Part shown: positions 1 through 5,463 of the stretch, piece by piece
How the letters are laid out: every line of letters starts with the position of its first letter
Numbering within the stretch: the stretch's first letter is position 1
Source of the DNA: Candidatus Syntropharchaeum sp.
GTDB taxonomy: Archaea > Halobacteriota > Syntropharchaeia > Alkanophagales > Methanospirareceae
Assembly: GCA_016782355.1 (NCBI GenBank)
Contig: JADHYP010000089.1
Coordinates: 1-5,788, forward strand
Reading direction: 5' to 3'
DNA length: 5,788 nucleotides
The notes under the pieces: model-generated
Told to the model about the DNA's origin: nothing
Database searches by the model: none
What the model saw: only the letters and a program-made list of their open reading frames with translations
Position numbers and translations under genes: made by a program

Positions 1-25
1 ATCCGCTTATCCAAAAAGCGATTAG

Positions 26-150
26 GGTGAAAAGCGAAGGCTAAAAATTATGGTATCATAAAACCGGAGATACTTTCGGAACTACTGTAAACACTGCTAA
101 TATTATTTCTCTTCCACTAACCCTGTTTATTATTTTAAAGGTGAAAAGCG
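26..150. repeat. Two copies of an 11-bp direct repeat in the left intergenic region
   Basis: The sequence GGTGAAAAGCG occurs at 26-36 and again at 140-150, inside a stretch with no gene (1-197). A shorter form, AAAAGCG, also lies at 14-20. The region has no open frame of useful length on either strand. The repeats could be operator-like, remnants of decayed sequence, or chance in purine-rich DNA. No function can be assigned. Confidence 0.3.
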
Positions 151-155
151 GAGCA

Positions 156-189
156 TTTTTTTGAAAGACCTTTTTTCATTTTTCATTTT
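156..189 (+). terminator. T-tract terminator candidate for a transcript entering from the left
   Basis: Four T runs follow each other on the plus strand: T7 at 156-162, T6 at 171-176, T5 at 179-183 and T4 at 186-189. Archaeal RNA polymerase terminates at such T-rich stretches without needing a hairpin. They would stop a plus-strand transcript coming from beyond the left edge, converging on the minus-strand antiporter gene that ends at 198. No plus-strand gene is visible at 1-155, so the gene served, if any, is outside the window. Confidence 0.3.
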
Positions 190-197
190 GCAATTAC

Positions 198-2081
198 TCA
201 GGGACTAAGCCACCCGTGTATAAACATAGCGATTAAATACAAAGCGAAGAAGAGAAGCACCAGCAGCACCCCGGTCCCTATGCTCATTCGTTCCATTGGT
301 TCTTCTACTGGTCGCATCTTTACCTCCTCCAGATCTCGCTCGTAATGCTTATAGACCGGTTGTATTACCAAGTTGAAAACGAAAACAAAAGGTTTCAACA
401 GCGCTACACCTATCATGTCCATCATCATCCTCGTTCCTCGCAGTGGATTCTTGCTGAACCTGACGAAAAAATCCGCTATTCTCAACACTATTTTCTCCAC
501 CGCAATCGCAAAACTCACTATTGGGCTTTCGCATAGCCAAATAAATCCTCTACCTGCCTTTCTATACAGATAATCTACGTCATACGTTATTTTCTCGTGC
601 GGTGCAAAGTATCCTATCATGAAGAACAGAAAAACAGTCATCAGCACCAACTCTACTACCCCCAATGTGTGCGCTCCTGCGTATGCGTGGTAATGTAACG
701 CGGTCTCCTTGAAAGGCAGTATCCCGTAAAGCAACTTTGGGAATAACCCGATAGCAACGCAAAGGAAAGCGGTAACGCACATCGGAACGAGCATTGGTAA
801 CGGCGCTTCCTTCGCTTCTATCTCCTCATTTTTACTGAAAAAGGCAAAATAAGTGAGTTTTATAAATGATATAAGCGTGCCTACCGAGCCCAACGTCAAA
901 GCGAGTACAAGAAGATGCATCCCTTCCAATTCCGCTGCGTGAATTACCATCCCTTTGCTCACATATCCATTAAAGCCTATAACGCCGGAGATGGAAAGAG
1001 CCGCTATCACGCACGTTATCATCGTTATCGGCATCTTCCTCGCCAGCCCTCCGAGTTCCGTGAGGTTGTTTTTCCCCGTTCTGTATATCACCGCGCCCAT
1101 GCACATAAACAGCGTCGTCTTGAACAGCAGATTGTTGAATAGGTGTGCAAATGCTCCGTTTATCGCCATTTCTTGCGCCTCCGTAGCAATAACCCCTAAT
1201 CCTATAACGCCCATTCCCACTCCTGCCACCATATAGCCCAACTGACTCACAATGTGATAAGAGAGGAGTTTTCTCACGTCGTTCTGCAATATCGCAAATA
1301 TAACGCCGTAAAGGCACATCGCGCCGCCGATGAATGCTACCGCTTCTACACCCGAGAAAGTCCTCGCAAGCACGTATATACCCGTCTTTGTCGTGAATAT
1401 GGACAGAAAAATAGTGCCTGCTATGGTTGCCTTTGGATACGAATCCGGCAGCCATGTATGAAGCGGTATAAATGCTGCGTTTACTCCTATCCCTGTAAGC
1501 AGAAGGAGGTATCCTATACCGGGCTTTACGGATTCTACCGCTATGGCTCCCGTGTTCATATAATGTATTATTATCCCGCCGAGAAGAGCACAACCACCAA
1601 ACAGGTGAAACAGAATATATCGCATCCCCGAATCTCTCGCCCTCTTCGACCCTTCATACCATATCAAACCAAGGGAAGAGAAAGCCATCATCTCCCAGAA
1701 GATATATAAAGTGAAGAAATCACCGGCAAATACCGCGCCTAAAGCGCTTCCCATATACAGCAATGCACATATATGATGGCCATTCTCTTTTACGGTGGAT
1801 AGAGAGTATATTATCGCCCCGCCTCCCGCTATGGCAAATATGTAGCCCATTATCTGGCTCAATCTATCTACCTGCAGGAATATCAGTCCAAATCCGGAAA
1901 CGGAAAAAGACCAGGCCGTTTGTGGTTCTCTTAAAAACGCCACGCTTATCAAACCAAGCGCAGCCAGGATGACGAGGTAGAAATCCCTCACTCTACCTTT
2001 CCCGAAGAGCGGTATTAACGCTGCTCCAAAGATGAATATAAAACCCGGGGGTATGTTCGGCACACTGCTTATATCAATCAT
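198..2081 (-). CDS. MrpD/NuoL-type cation/proton antiporter subunit, left paralogue (627 aa)
   Basis: This is a polytopic membrane protein of the proton-conducting antiporter family (Mrp antiporter subunit D, NuoL/M/N of complex I, membrane hydrogenase subunits). Family residues are visible: Glu130 in LYIFWE (TM5), the HTWLPDSYPKA loop at 208-218, Lys232 in TTKTG (TM7), His313 and Lys321 (TM8 region), and Lys376 in GYVSKG (TM12). Residues from about 498 (DVDYLYRKAGRGF) form an extension absent from a typical MrpD of about 500 aa. The extension has a charged patch, HYERDLEEVK (579-588), and a last hydrophobic helix at about 600-621. The ATG start has AGGAAGGG at 2089-2096 and matches the paralogue's N-terminus. 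It overlaps the upstream 64-aa gene by 8 nt, so translation is probably coupled. Oddities: Asn317 replaces a His kept in the right paralogue, Ile368 replaces the conserved Pro, and there are about 11 extra residues near 292-305. Family assignment is firm. Whether it belongs to an Mrp antiporter or a redox or hydrogenase complex is not resolved. Confidence 0.93.
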   Translation of the reverse strand: MIDISSVPNIPPGFIFIFGAALIPLFGKGRVRDFYLVILAALGLISVAFLREPQTAWSFSVSGFGLIFLQVDRLSQIMGYIFAIAGGGAIIYSLSTVKENGHHICALLYMGSALGAVFAGDFFTLYIFWEMMAFSSLGLIWYEGSKRARDSGMRYILFHLFGGCALLGGIIIHYMNTGAIAVESVKPGIGYLLLLTGIGVNAAFIPLHTWLPDSYPKATIAGTIFLSIFTTKTGIYVLARTFSGVEAVAFIGGAMCLYGVIFAILQNDVRKLLSYHIVSQLGYMVAGVGMGVIGLGVIATEAQEMAINGAFAHLFNNLLFKTTLFMCMGAVIYRTGKNNLTELGGLARKMPITMITCVIAALSISGVIGFNGYVSKGMVIHAAELEGMHLLVLALTLGSVGTLISFIKLTYFAFFSKNEEIEAKEAPLPMLVPMCVTAFLCVAIGLFPKLLYGILPFKETALHYHAYAGAHTLGVVELVLMTVFLFFMIGYFAPHEKITYDVDYLYRKAGRGFIWLCESPIVSFAIAVEKIVLRIADFFVRFSKNPLRGTRMMMDMIGVALLKPFVFVFNLVIQPVYKHYERDLEEVKMRPVEEPMERMSIGTGVLLVLLFFALYLIAMFIHGWLSP

Positions 2082-2268
2082 CCTGCTTCCCTTCCTTTTG
2101 TATTAACGACAATATCTTCGCCATTACCATGAAAAGTCCAACTCCTATCGCACCGTATAGAAAGCCTATAAAATACTCCGAAGGTCCCACAAACACAAAT
2201 ACCGCTGATACTCCTAATACCACACACACCATCATTATTAGCAACCCTTTCAGCACTTTTTTATTCAC
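2074..2268 (-). CDS. Small two-helix membrane protein (64 aa), overlapping the left antiporter gene
   Basis: The family is not recognised. The protein starts with a short basic segment (MNKKVLKG), has two hydrophobic segments at about 8-27 and 33-55 joined by a short GPSEY turn, and ends in a charged tail (QKEGKQDD). This fits a small integral membrane protein with two helices. The start is GTG with AGGAG at 2276-2280, seven bases upstream. Its TGA stop lies inside the first codons of the 627-aa antiporter subunit (8-nt overlap), so the two are almost certainly co-transcribed and probably translationally coupled. Small hydrophobic subunits are common in Mrp and membrane-hydrogenase complexes, so a role as an accessory or assembly subunit is a reasonable inference, but no motif proves it. 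The right-hand antiporter paralogue has no equivalent directly upstream. Confidence 0.8.
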   Translation of the reverse strand: MNKKVLKGLLIMMVCVVLGVSAVFVFVGPSEYFIGFLYGAIGVGLFMVMAKILSLIQKEGKQDD

Positions 2269-2321
2269 CTTTCTTCTCCTTCATCCCCCCTTCCGATGGC
2301 TTCATTACAAATTTTATATCG

Positions 2322-2329
2322 TATATAAA
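2322..2329 (-). promoter_or_regulatory. TATA box candidate for the 64-aa gene and left antiporter gene
   Basis: Read on the minus strand, TTTATATA lies in an A/T-rich stretch about 54 bases before the GTG start at 2268. Archaeal transcription begins about 22-27 bases after the TATA centre, which would place the start near 2300 and leave a leader of about 30 nt containing the AGGAG site. The promoter faces away from the CBS gene promoter, making this a divergent control region. Confidence 0.5.
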
Positions 2330-2363
2330 TATAACCATTTTTTAATTTAATCTGACATTTCGA

Positions 2364-2371
2364 TTTTTAAA
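2364..2371 (+). promoter_or_regulatory. TATA box candidate for the CBS gene
   Basis: TTTTTAAA follows CGA in an A/T-rich spacer. A second candidate, GTATATTTTA, lies just after it at 2372-2381. Transcription from the first would begin near 2393, giving a leader of about 40 nt before the preferred ATG at 2432. Which of the two is used cannot be decided from sequence. Confidence 0.4.
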
Positions 2372-2413
2372 GTATATTTTAACTGAACACATACCTTAAG
2401 TAAAAAGAAAGAA

Positions 2414-2420
2414 GAGGTGA
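2414..2420 (+). promoter_or_regulatory. Ribosome binding site that decides the CBS gene start
   Basis: GAGGTGA is a full seven-base match to the archaeal anti-Shine-Dalgarno sequence and lies 11 bases before ATG 2432. A GTG at 2417 that could extend the frame by five residues lies inside this site, which argues against using it. Confidence 0.6.
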
Positions 2421-2431
2421 AAGAAGAAGCG

Positions 2432-2842
2432 ATGGCGGCGGAATTAATGTTAGAAGTTAGGGATGTAATGACCTATCCGGCTATCTCTGAAGATGAAGAC
2501 GCTTCGGCTGCTATAATATCGAAGGACATGAAATTGTCGAGAATAGGGTGTGTGGTCATAACGAAAGAAGATAAACCCGTAGGGATAATCACTGACCGTG
2601 ACATAGTGGTAAAGGTTATAATGGAGGATAGAAACCCGGGTGAGGTAAAAGCGAAAGAAATAATGTCCTCCCCTTTGGTGACCATCGAGGCAGATGCATC
2701 TCTTAAGGGTGCATGCAAACTCCTTGCTGAGAAGGGCATAAGAAGACTGCCTGTGACTGAGGGTGATGAGCTCGTGGGCGTTGTAAGTGTTAGAAATATA
2801 CTGACAGGAGAGCCGGAGCATATAAGAAAATATTTATTTTAG
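2432..2842 (+). CDS. Tandem CBS-domain protein (136 aa)
   Basis: This is a stand-alone Bateman module, two CBS domains with no fused enzyme or transporter. CBS1 spans about residues 11-65 and begins VRDVMT. Its GIITDRDIV stretch (51-59) contains the Thr-x-Arg-Asp pattern that in this family contacts the phosphates of adenine nucleotides. CBS2 spans about 76-126 (KEIMSS to GVVSVRNIL), where the equivalent positions are Ser119 and Asn122, so the second site looks less canonical. It is a soluble cytosolic protein. Such proteins usually sense AMP, ATP or S-adenosylmethionine and regulate a partner, but the ligand here is unknown. The gene has its own promoter candidate and terminator, and is divergent from the left antiporter operon. 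The ATG at 2432 was chosen for the GAGGTGA site. GTG 2417 (141 aa) and ATG 2447 are alternatives. A regulatory link to the flanking antiporters is only inferred from position. Confidence 0.9.
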   Translation: MAAELMLEVRDVMTYPAISEDEDASAAIISKDMKLSRIGCVVITKEDKPVGIITDRDIVVKVIMEDRNPGEVKAKEIMSSPLVTIEADASLKGACKLLAEKGIRRLPVTEGDELVGVVSVRNILTGEPEHIRKYLF

Positions 2843-2845
2843 CTT

Positions 2846-2869
2846 TTGCACTTTGCAATTTCCATTTTT
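2846..2869 (+). terminator. Terminator candidate after the CBS gene
   Basis: A perfect 5-bp inverted repeat, TTGCA (2846-2850) and TGCAA (2854-2858) with loop CTT, is followed by T5 at 2865-2869. It starts four bases after the TAG stop. The stem is short and A/T-rich, so the T-rich context may matter more than the hairpin. Confidence 0.4.
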
Positions 2870-2879
2870 CAGCAAAAAT

Positions 2880-2894
2880 CGAAAGTTATTAATA
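2880..2894 (+). promoter_or_regulatory. BRE plus TATA box candidate for the GYD-like gene
   Basis: CGAAAG (2880-2885) has the purine-rich look of a TFB recognition element and is followed directly by TTATTAATA (2886-2894). Transcription would begin near 2914, just before the Shine-Dalgarno site at 2917, giving a leader of about 20 nt. This suggests the gene is transcribed independently of the CBS gene. Confidence 0.5.
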
Positions 2895-2916
2895 CTCTAA
2901 AACCTTAGTAAACGTA

Positions 2917-2926
2917 AGGAGGTGAT
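2917..2926 (+). promoter_or_regulatory. Unusually long Shine-Dalgarno site for the GYD-like gene
   Basis: AGGAGGTGAT can pair over its whole ten bases with the 3' end of 16S rRNA and sits eight bases before ATG 2935. It is the strongest ribosome binding site in the window and fixes this start. Confidence 0.75.
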
Positions 2927-2934
2927 GTAAAAAA

Positions 2935-3180
2935 ATGTTGTTCATAACGTGCGTGAGGGTCAATCCAGGCATGGTGGAGGGCGCGAGAAAATTCGGTGAC
3001 CGGCTACTTAAAGAGCCACCCAGGGGCGTCAAGTTCCTGCAGGTTTATCATACGCTGGGCAGGTATGATGCGATATGGATTTACGAGGCGGAGGACGCGA
3101 AAGTGATTGAAGATTTCCTTCATCAAAGCCGTGAAGTCTCAACAACCGAAACCTGGGTTGCATTTGCAAGGGAGATGTAA
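2935..3180 (+). CDS. GYD/DUF3303-like small alpha/beta protein (81 aa)
   Basis: This short cytosolic protein has an apparent beta-alpha-beta-beta-alpha-beta pattern: strand at about 2-8, helix 12-26, strand 32-38, strand 44-51, helix 54-63, strand 69-78. That is the ferredoxin-like, dimeric alpha/beta-barrel fold. The HTLGRYDAIWIYEAED segment (39-54) carries the Gly-Arg-Tyr-Asp signature typical of GYD-domain proteins, and the opening MLFITCVRVNPG also recalls DUF3303 proteins, so the precise family is uncertain. Length fits both. Biochemical functions in these families are largely unknown. Some relatives of the fold bind small ligands as dimers or oligomers. The gene stands 92 nt after the CBS gene with its own BRE/TATA candidate, and ends facing the right antiporter gene across an 88-nt convergent spacer. 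No catalytic residues can be named. Confidence 0.85.
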   Translation: MLFITCVRVNPGMVEGARKFGDRLLKEPPRGVKFLQVYHTLGRYDAIWIYEAEDAKVIEDFLHQSREVSTTETWVAFAREM

Positions 3181-3191
3181 AAGGAGAGAGT

Positions 3192-3225
3192 CTGCCGTTG
3201 GCAGCCCCTTCCCTTTTTATTTTTT
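3192..3225 (+). terminator. Hairpin plus T-tract terminator between convergent genes
   Basis: The inverted repeat CTGCC (3192-3196) and GGCAG (3200-3204), with loop GTT, is followed by T5 at 3214-3218 and T6 at 3220-3225, eleven bases after the GYD-like stop. It resembles a bacterial intrinsic terminator and also meets the archaeal T-tract requirement. On the minus strand the same hairpin is followed only by a pyrimidine-rich stretch ending in T4, so it may weakly stop the antiporter transcript too. Confidence 0.6.
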
Positions 3226-3229
3226 AGTC

Positions 3230-3265
3230 CTATTGGCTATTGGCTATTCTCTATTTCCCTATTGG
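3230..3265. repeat. Degenerate heptanucleotide tandem repeat CTATTGG
   Basis: CTATTGG occurs at 3230-3236 and 3237-3243, followed in the same 7-base phase by CTATTCT (3244-3250) and CTATTTC (3251-3257). After one extra base a further CTATTGG lies at 3259-3265. The array ends three bases before the stop codon of the right antiporter gene, so it is outside coding sequence. It may be a slippage product in the convergent spacer. No regulatory role is evident. Confidence 0.65.
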
Positions 3266-3268
3266 CGA

Positions 3269-5089
3269 TCACACCCATAGCACCCCATGCGTCAGATAGA
3301 CAATCAAATAGAGCGTGAGCAGCACGAGTGCCAGCAGCACGCCTGTTCCTATCGCCACTCTCGGCACTTCTCCCGGATACCGCTTCTTGAGCTCCTCCAA
3401 ATCCCGCTCGTATCGCATATACGCGGGATTGAAAGGTCTCGTTACCACTGCACCGATCATAGCCACCATTATTTTTGACGCCGCCGTTGGATTCTTGCTG
3501 AACCATACGAAAGAATCGGCAATTCTCTGCAATCCTGTATCAATGAAATTCGCAACTGTCACTAACGGTTGCTCGCAGAACCATATAAACCCTCTTCCCG
3601 CCTTCCTGTAAATGTAATCTATATCACTCGTTATTCTCTCGTGCGGCGAAAATACGTATTGCAGCGTGAAGAACCCCACTGCCGTCATCATCAATAACTC
3701 CAGCGTGCCTATCGTATGTCCAAGTGCGTATGCCTGGTAGTGGACAACTTCATACGGAAGTATTCCATAGAGTAATTCCGGATACACTCCGATGGCAACG
3801 CAAAGAAAAGCCGTAACGCTCATCGCGATTAGCATGGGCAGCGGCACTTCCTTCGCCTCTATCTCGTCGTTTCGCTTGAAAAACGTGAAATAAGTGAGTT
3901 TTAAGAAAGACAGGAAAGTGCCCACCGAACCCAGGATCAAAGCAACTGCAAGGATGTGCATTCCTTCCAGTTCCGCAGCGTGGATTACCATTCCTTTGCT
4001 TACGTATCCATTAAAGCCCGGCACGCCGGAAATGGAAAACGCTGCTATCATGCACGTTATCATCGTTATCGGCATCTTCTTCGCCAGTCCTCCAAGTTCC
4101 GTAAGGTTATTCTTCCCCGTCGCATATATCACTGCACCCATGCACATAAACAGCAGTGCCTTATACAAAATGTGATTGAAAACGTGTGCGATTCCCCCGT
4201 TTATTCCTATATACGTGCCTATTCCTATCCCAGCTACCATGTAGCCTACCTGGCTCACGATGTGATAAGAAAGAAGTTTTCTCACGTCGTTCTGCAGCAG
4301 TGCGAATATAACGCCATAGAGGCACATCACCCCGCCCATGTATGCTACCGCTTCTACACCCGGGAAAGTCCTTGCAAGCACATATACACCCGTCTTTGTC
4401 GTAAATACGCACATAAATACGGCACCCGCTATCGTTGCCTTTGGATATGAATCCGGTAGCCACGTATGTAGTGGTATGAATGCGGTGTTCACTCCTATTC
4501 CTATAAGCAAAAGCACGTATCCTATACCAAGTTCTACCGGTCCTACTGCGATAGAACCCGTATTCATGTAATGTATTATTATTCCACCAAGAAGAGCGCA
4601 GCCACCAAGCAGGTGAAACAGAATATATCGCATCCCCGCATTTGTTGACCTCTCGGTCCGGCTGTACCATATCAAACCAAGAGAGGAGAACGCCATTATC
4701 TCCCAGAAGATATACAAAGTGAAGAAGTCGCCGGCAAAGACCGCACCCAACGCACTTCCCAGATATAGCAAGCCACATACAAGCTCTCCATTCTCTTTTA
4801 CTATATTTACCGAGTATAATATCGCAGCACCGCCTATCAGAGCAAATATATAGCCCATTATAAGGCTCAAACTATCGGCATGCAAGAACGTCAGCTCAAA
4901 TCCCGGTAGAACGGAAAATCCCCAACTGGTCTGTGGTCTTATCAAAGCCACACCGATTAACCCAAGCGCAGCTAAGACGATAAGATATATATTCCTCGCC
5001 TTTCCCTTTCCGAGCAAGGGTAATAAGGCTGCCCCTGCGAAATAAATAAGTGCAGGGGGTAGATTTGGTATTCCGCCTATATCAACCAT
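3269..5089 (-). CDS. MrpD/NuoL-type cation/proton antiporter subunit, right paralogue (606 aa)
   Basis: This is a polytopic membrane subunit of the same antiporter family as the left copy, expected to move protons or sodium through the membrane within a larger Mrp-like or redox-driven complex. The expected residues are all present: Glu130 (LYIFWE), the HTWLPDSYPKA loop 208-218, Lys232 (TTKTG), His302, His306 and Lys310 (HVFNHILYK), and Pro357 and Lys365 (GVPGFNGYVSK). The C-terminal extension starts near 486 (TSDIDYIYRKAGRGF), includes the charged segment RYERDLEELKKR (559-570), and ends in a hydrophobic helix at about 578-599. The extension lacks about 10 residues present in the left copy. 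ATG 5089 has AGGAGGG at 5102-5108, and the N-terminus matches the paralogue. It is 28 nt after the winged-helix gene and probably in its operon. A 29-nt stretch (4610-4638) is identical to the left copy (1602-1630), so the duplication is fairly recent or kept similar. The family is certain, the parent complex is not. Confidence 0.94.
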   Translation of the reverse strand: MVDIGGIPNLPPALIYFAGAALLPLLGKGKARNIYLIVLAALGLIGVALIRPQTSWGFSVLPGFELTFLHADSLSLIMGYIFALIGGAAILYSVNIVKENGELVCGLLYLGSALGAVFAGDFFTLYIFWEIMAFSSLGLIWYSRTERSTNAGMRYILFHLLGGCALLGGIIIHYMNTGSIAVGPVELGIGYVLLLIGIGVNTAFIPLHTWLPDSYPKATIAGAVFMCVFTTKTGVYVLARTFPGVEAVAYMGGVMCLYGVIFALLQNDVRKLLSYHIVSQVGYMVAGIGIGTYIGINGGIAHVFNHILYKALLFMCMGAVIYATGKNNLTELGGLAKKMPITMITCMIAAFSISGVPGFNGYVSKGMVIHAAELEGMHILAVALILGSVGTFLSFLKLTYFTFFKRNDEIEAKEVPLPMLIAMSVTAFLCVAIGVYPELLYGILPYEVVHYQAYALGHTIGTLELLMMTAVGFFTLQYVFSPHERITSDIDYIYRKAGRGFIWFCEQPLVTVANFIDTGLQRIADSFVWFSKNPTAASKIMVAMIGAVVTRPFNPAYMRYERDLEELKKRYPGEVPRVAIGTGVLLALVLLTLYLIVYLTHGVLWV

Positions 5090-5117
5090 TCTGCTATCTA
5101 TCCCTCCTTTTCCCTTT

Positions 5118-5429
5118 TTAGGCTTCCTGCATGCTCTCTATCAACGATTTACCGCGTTCGGAAAGCCGATAGTATGTCTCATCTCCACGCTCTATCTTCT
5201 CCACAACCCCTTGTTTGAGAAGTGATTTTGCCACATCAAACCTGCCCGTCCCTATCAACCCTTTAAGAATATTTTTTGGATCTATCCCGGTGTTCCTGGC
5301 AATCTCCGCAGGATACGAAACCTCCGGATAATTATTATACAAATACATCAGGATCTCACTTCGCACTCTGCTCTTTCTAAGAGACCGGGATACATCCTCA
5401 AATCCTGCTTTGCTACCTCTATCAAACAT
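5118..5429 (-). CDS. Winged-helix DNA-binding protein (103 aa)
   Basis: This is a small soluble protein of a winged-helix type common in methanogenic archaea. It opens with FEDVSRSLRKSRVRSEIL (10-27), a hallmark first helix. Next come a second helix (about 39-47, PAEIARNTG), a probable recognition helix (about 50-60, DPKNILKGLIG), a further helix (66-74), a beta wing (75-89, EKIERGDETYYRLS) and a C-terminal helix (90-101). The RLSERGKSLIE ending is typical of MarR/ArsR-like winged helices. No metal-binding Cys/His cluster is seen, so the signal it senses is unknown. ATG 5429 is preferred because AGGAGGG lies eight bases upstream. An upstream in-frame start would add a Lys/Arg-rich leader encoded by the ribosome binding site region. 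It lies between the 86-aa membrane protein (34 nt) and the right antiporter gene (28 nt), so it is probably co-transcribed and may autoregulate the cluster. That role is inferred. Confidence 0.88.
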   Translation of the reverse strand: MFDRGSKAGFEDVSRSLRKSRVRSEILMYLYNNYPEVSYPAEIARNTGIDPKNILKGLIGTGRFDVAKSLLKQGVVEKIERGDETYYRLSERGKSLIESMQEA

Positions 5430-5437
5430 TTTGTTAT

Positions 5438-5444
5438 CCCTCCT
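5438..5444 (-). promoter_or_regulatory. Ribosome binding site that decides the winged-helix gene start
   Basis: Minus-strand AGGAGGG eight bases before ATG 5429. The frame stays open for 17 more codons upstream, but these would run through this site and into the stop region of the preceding gene, so the inner ATG is the better start. Confidence 0.65.
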
Positions 5445-5463
5445 TTTCCTTTTTTTCCCTTTA

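Noticed and set aside
1..20. Hairpin CGCTT (4-8) with AAGCG (16-20) at the left edge
   Set aside because: A 5-bp stem with a 7-base loop and no following T run on the minus strand is not enough to call a terminator or operator.
970..1593. Long open frames antisense to or out of frame with the left antiporter gene (for example 970-1593 and 1254-1709)
   Set aside because: They lie wholly inside the conserved antiporter gene, and their translations are rich in Arg, His and Ser with no family pattern, as expected for alternative-frame shadows.
2269..2416. Riboswitch or small RNA in the divergent spacer
   Set aside because: The spacer is short and A/T-rich, with promoter-like elements that account for it. 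No conserved structured motif was seen.
4161..4778. 205-codon open frame within the right antiporter gene on the same strand
   Set aside because: The main frame here encodes TM5 to TM8 with intact family motifs and is conserved with the paralogue. The alternative frame appears in similar form in both copies only because the DNA is similar.
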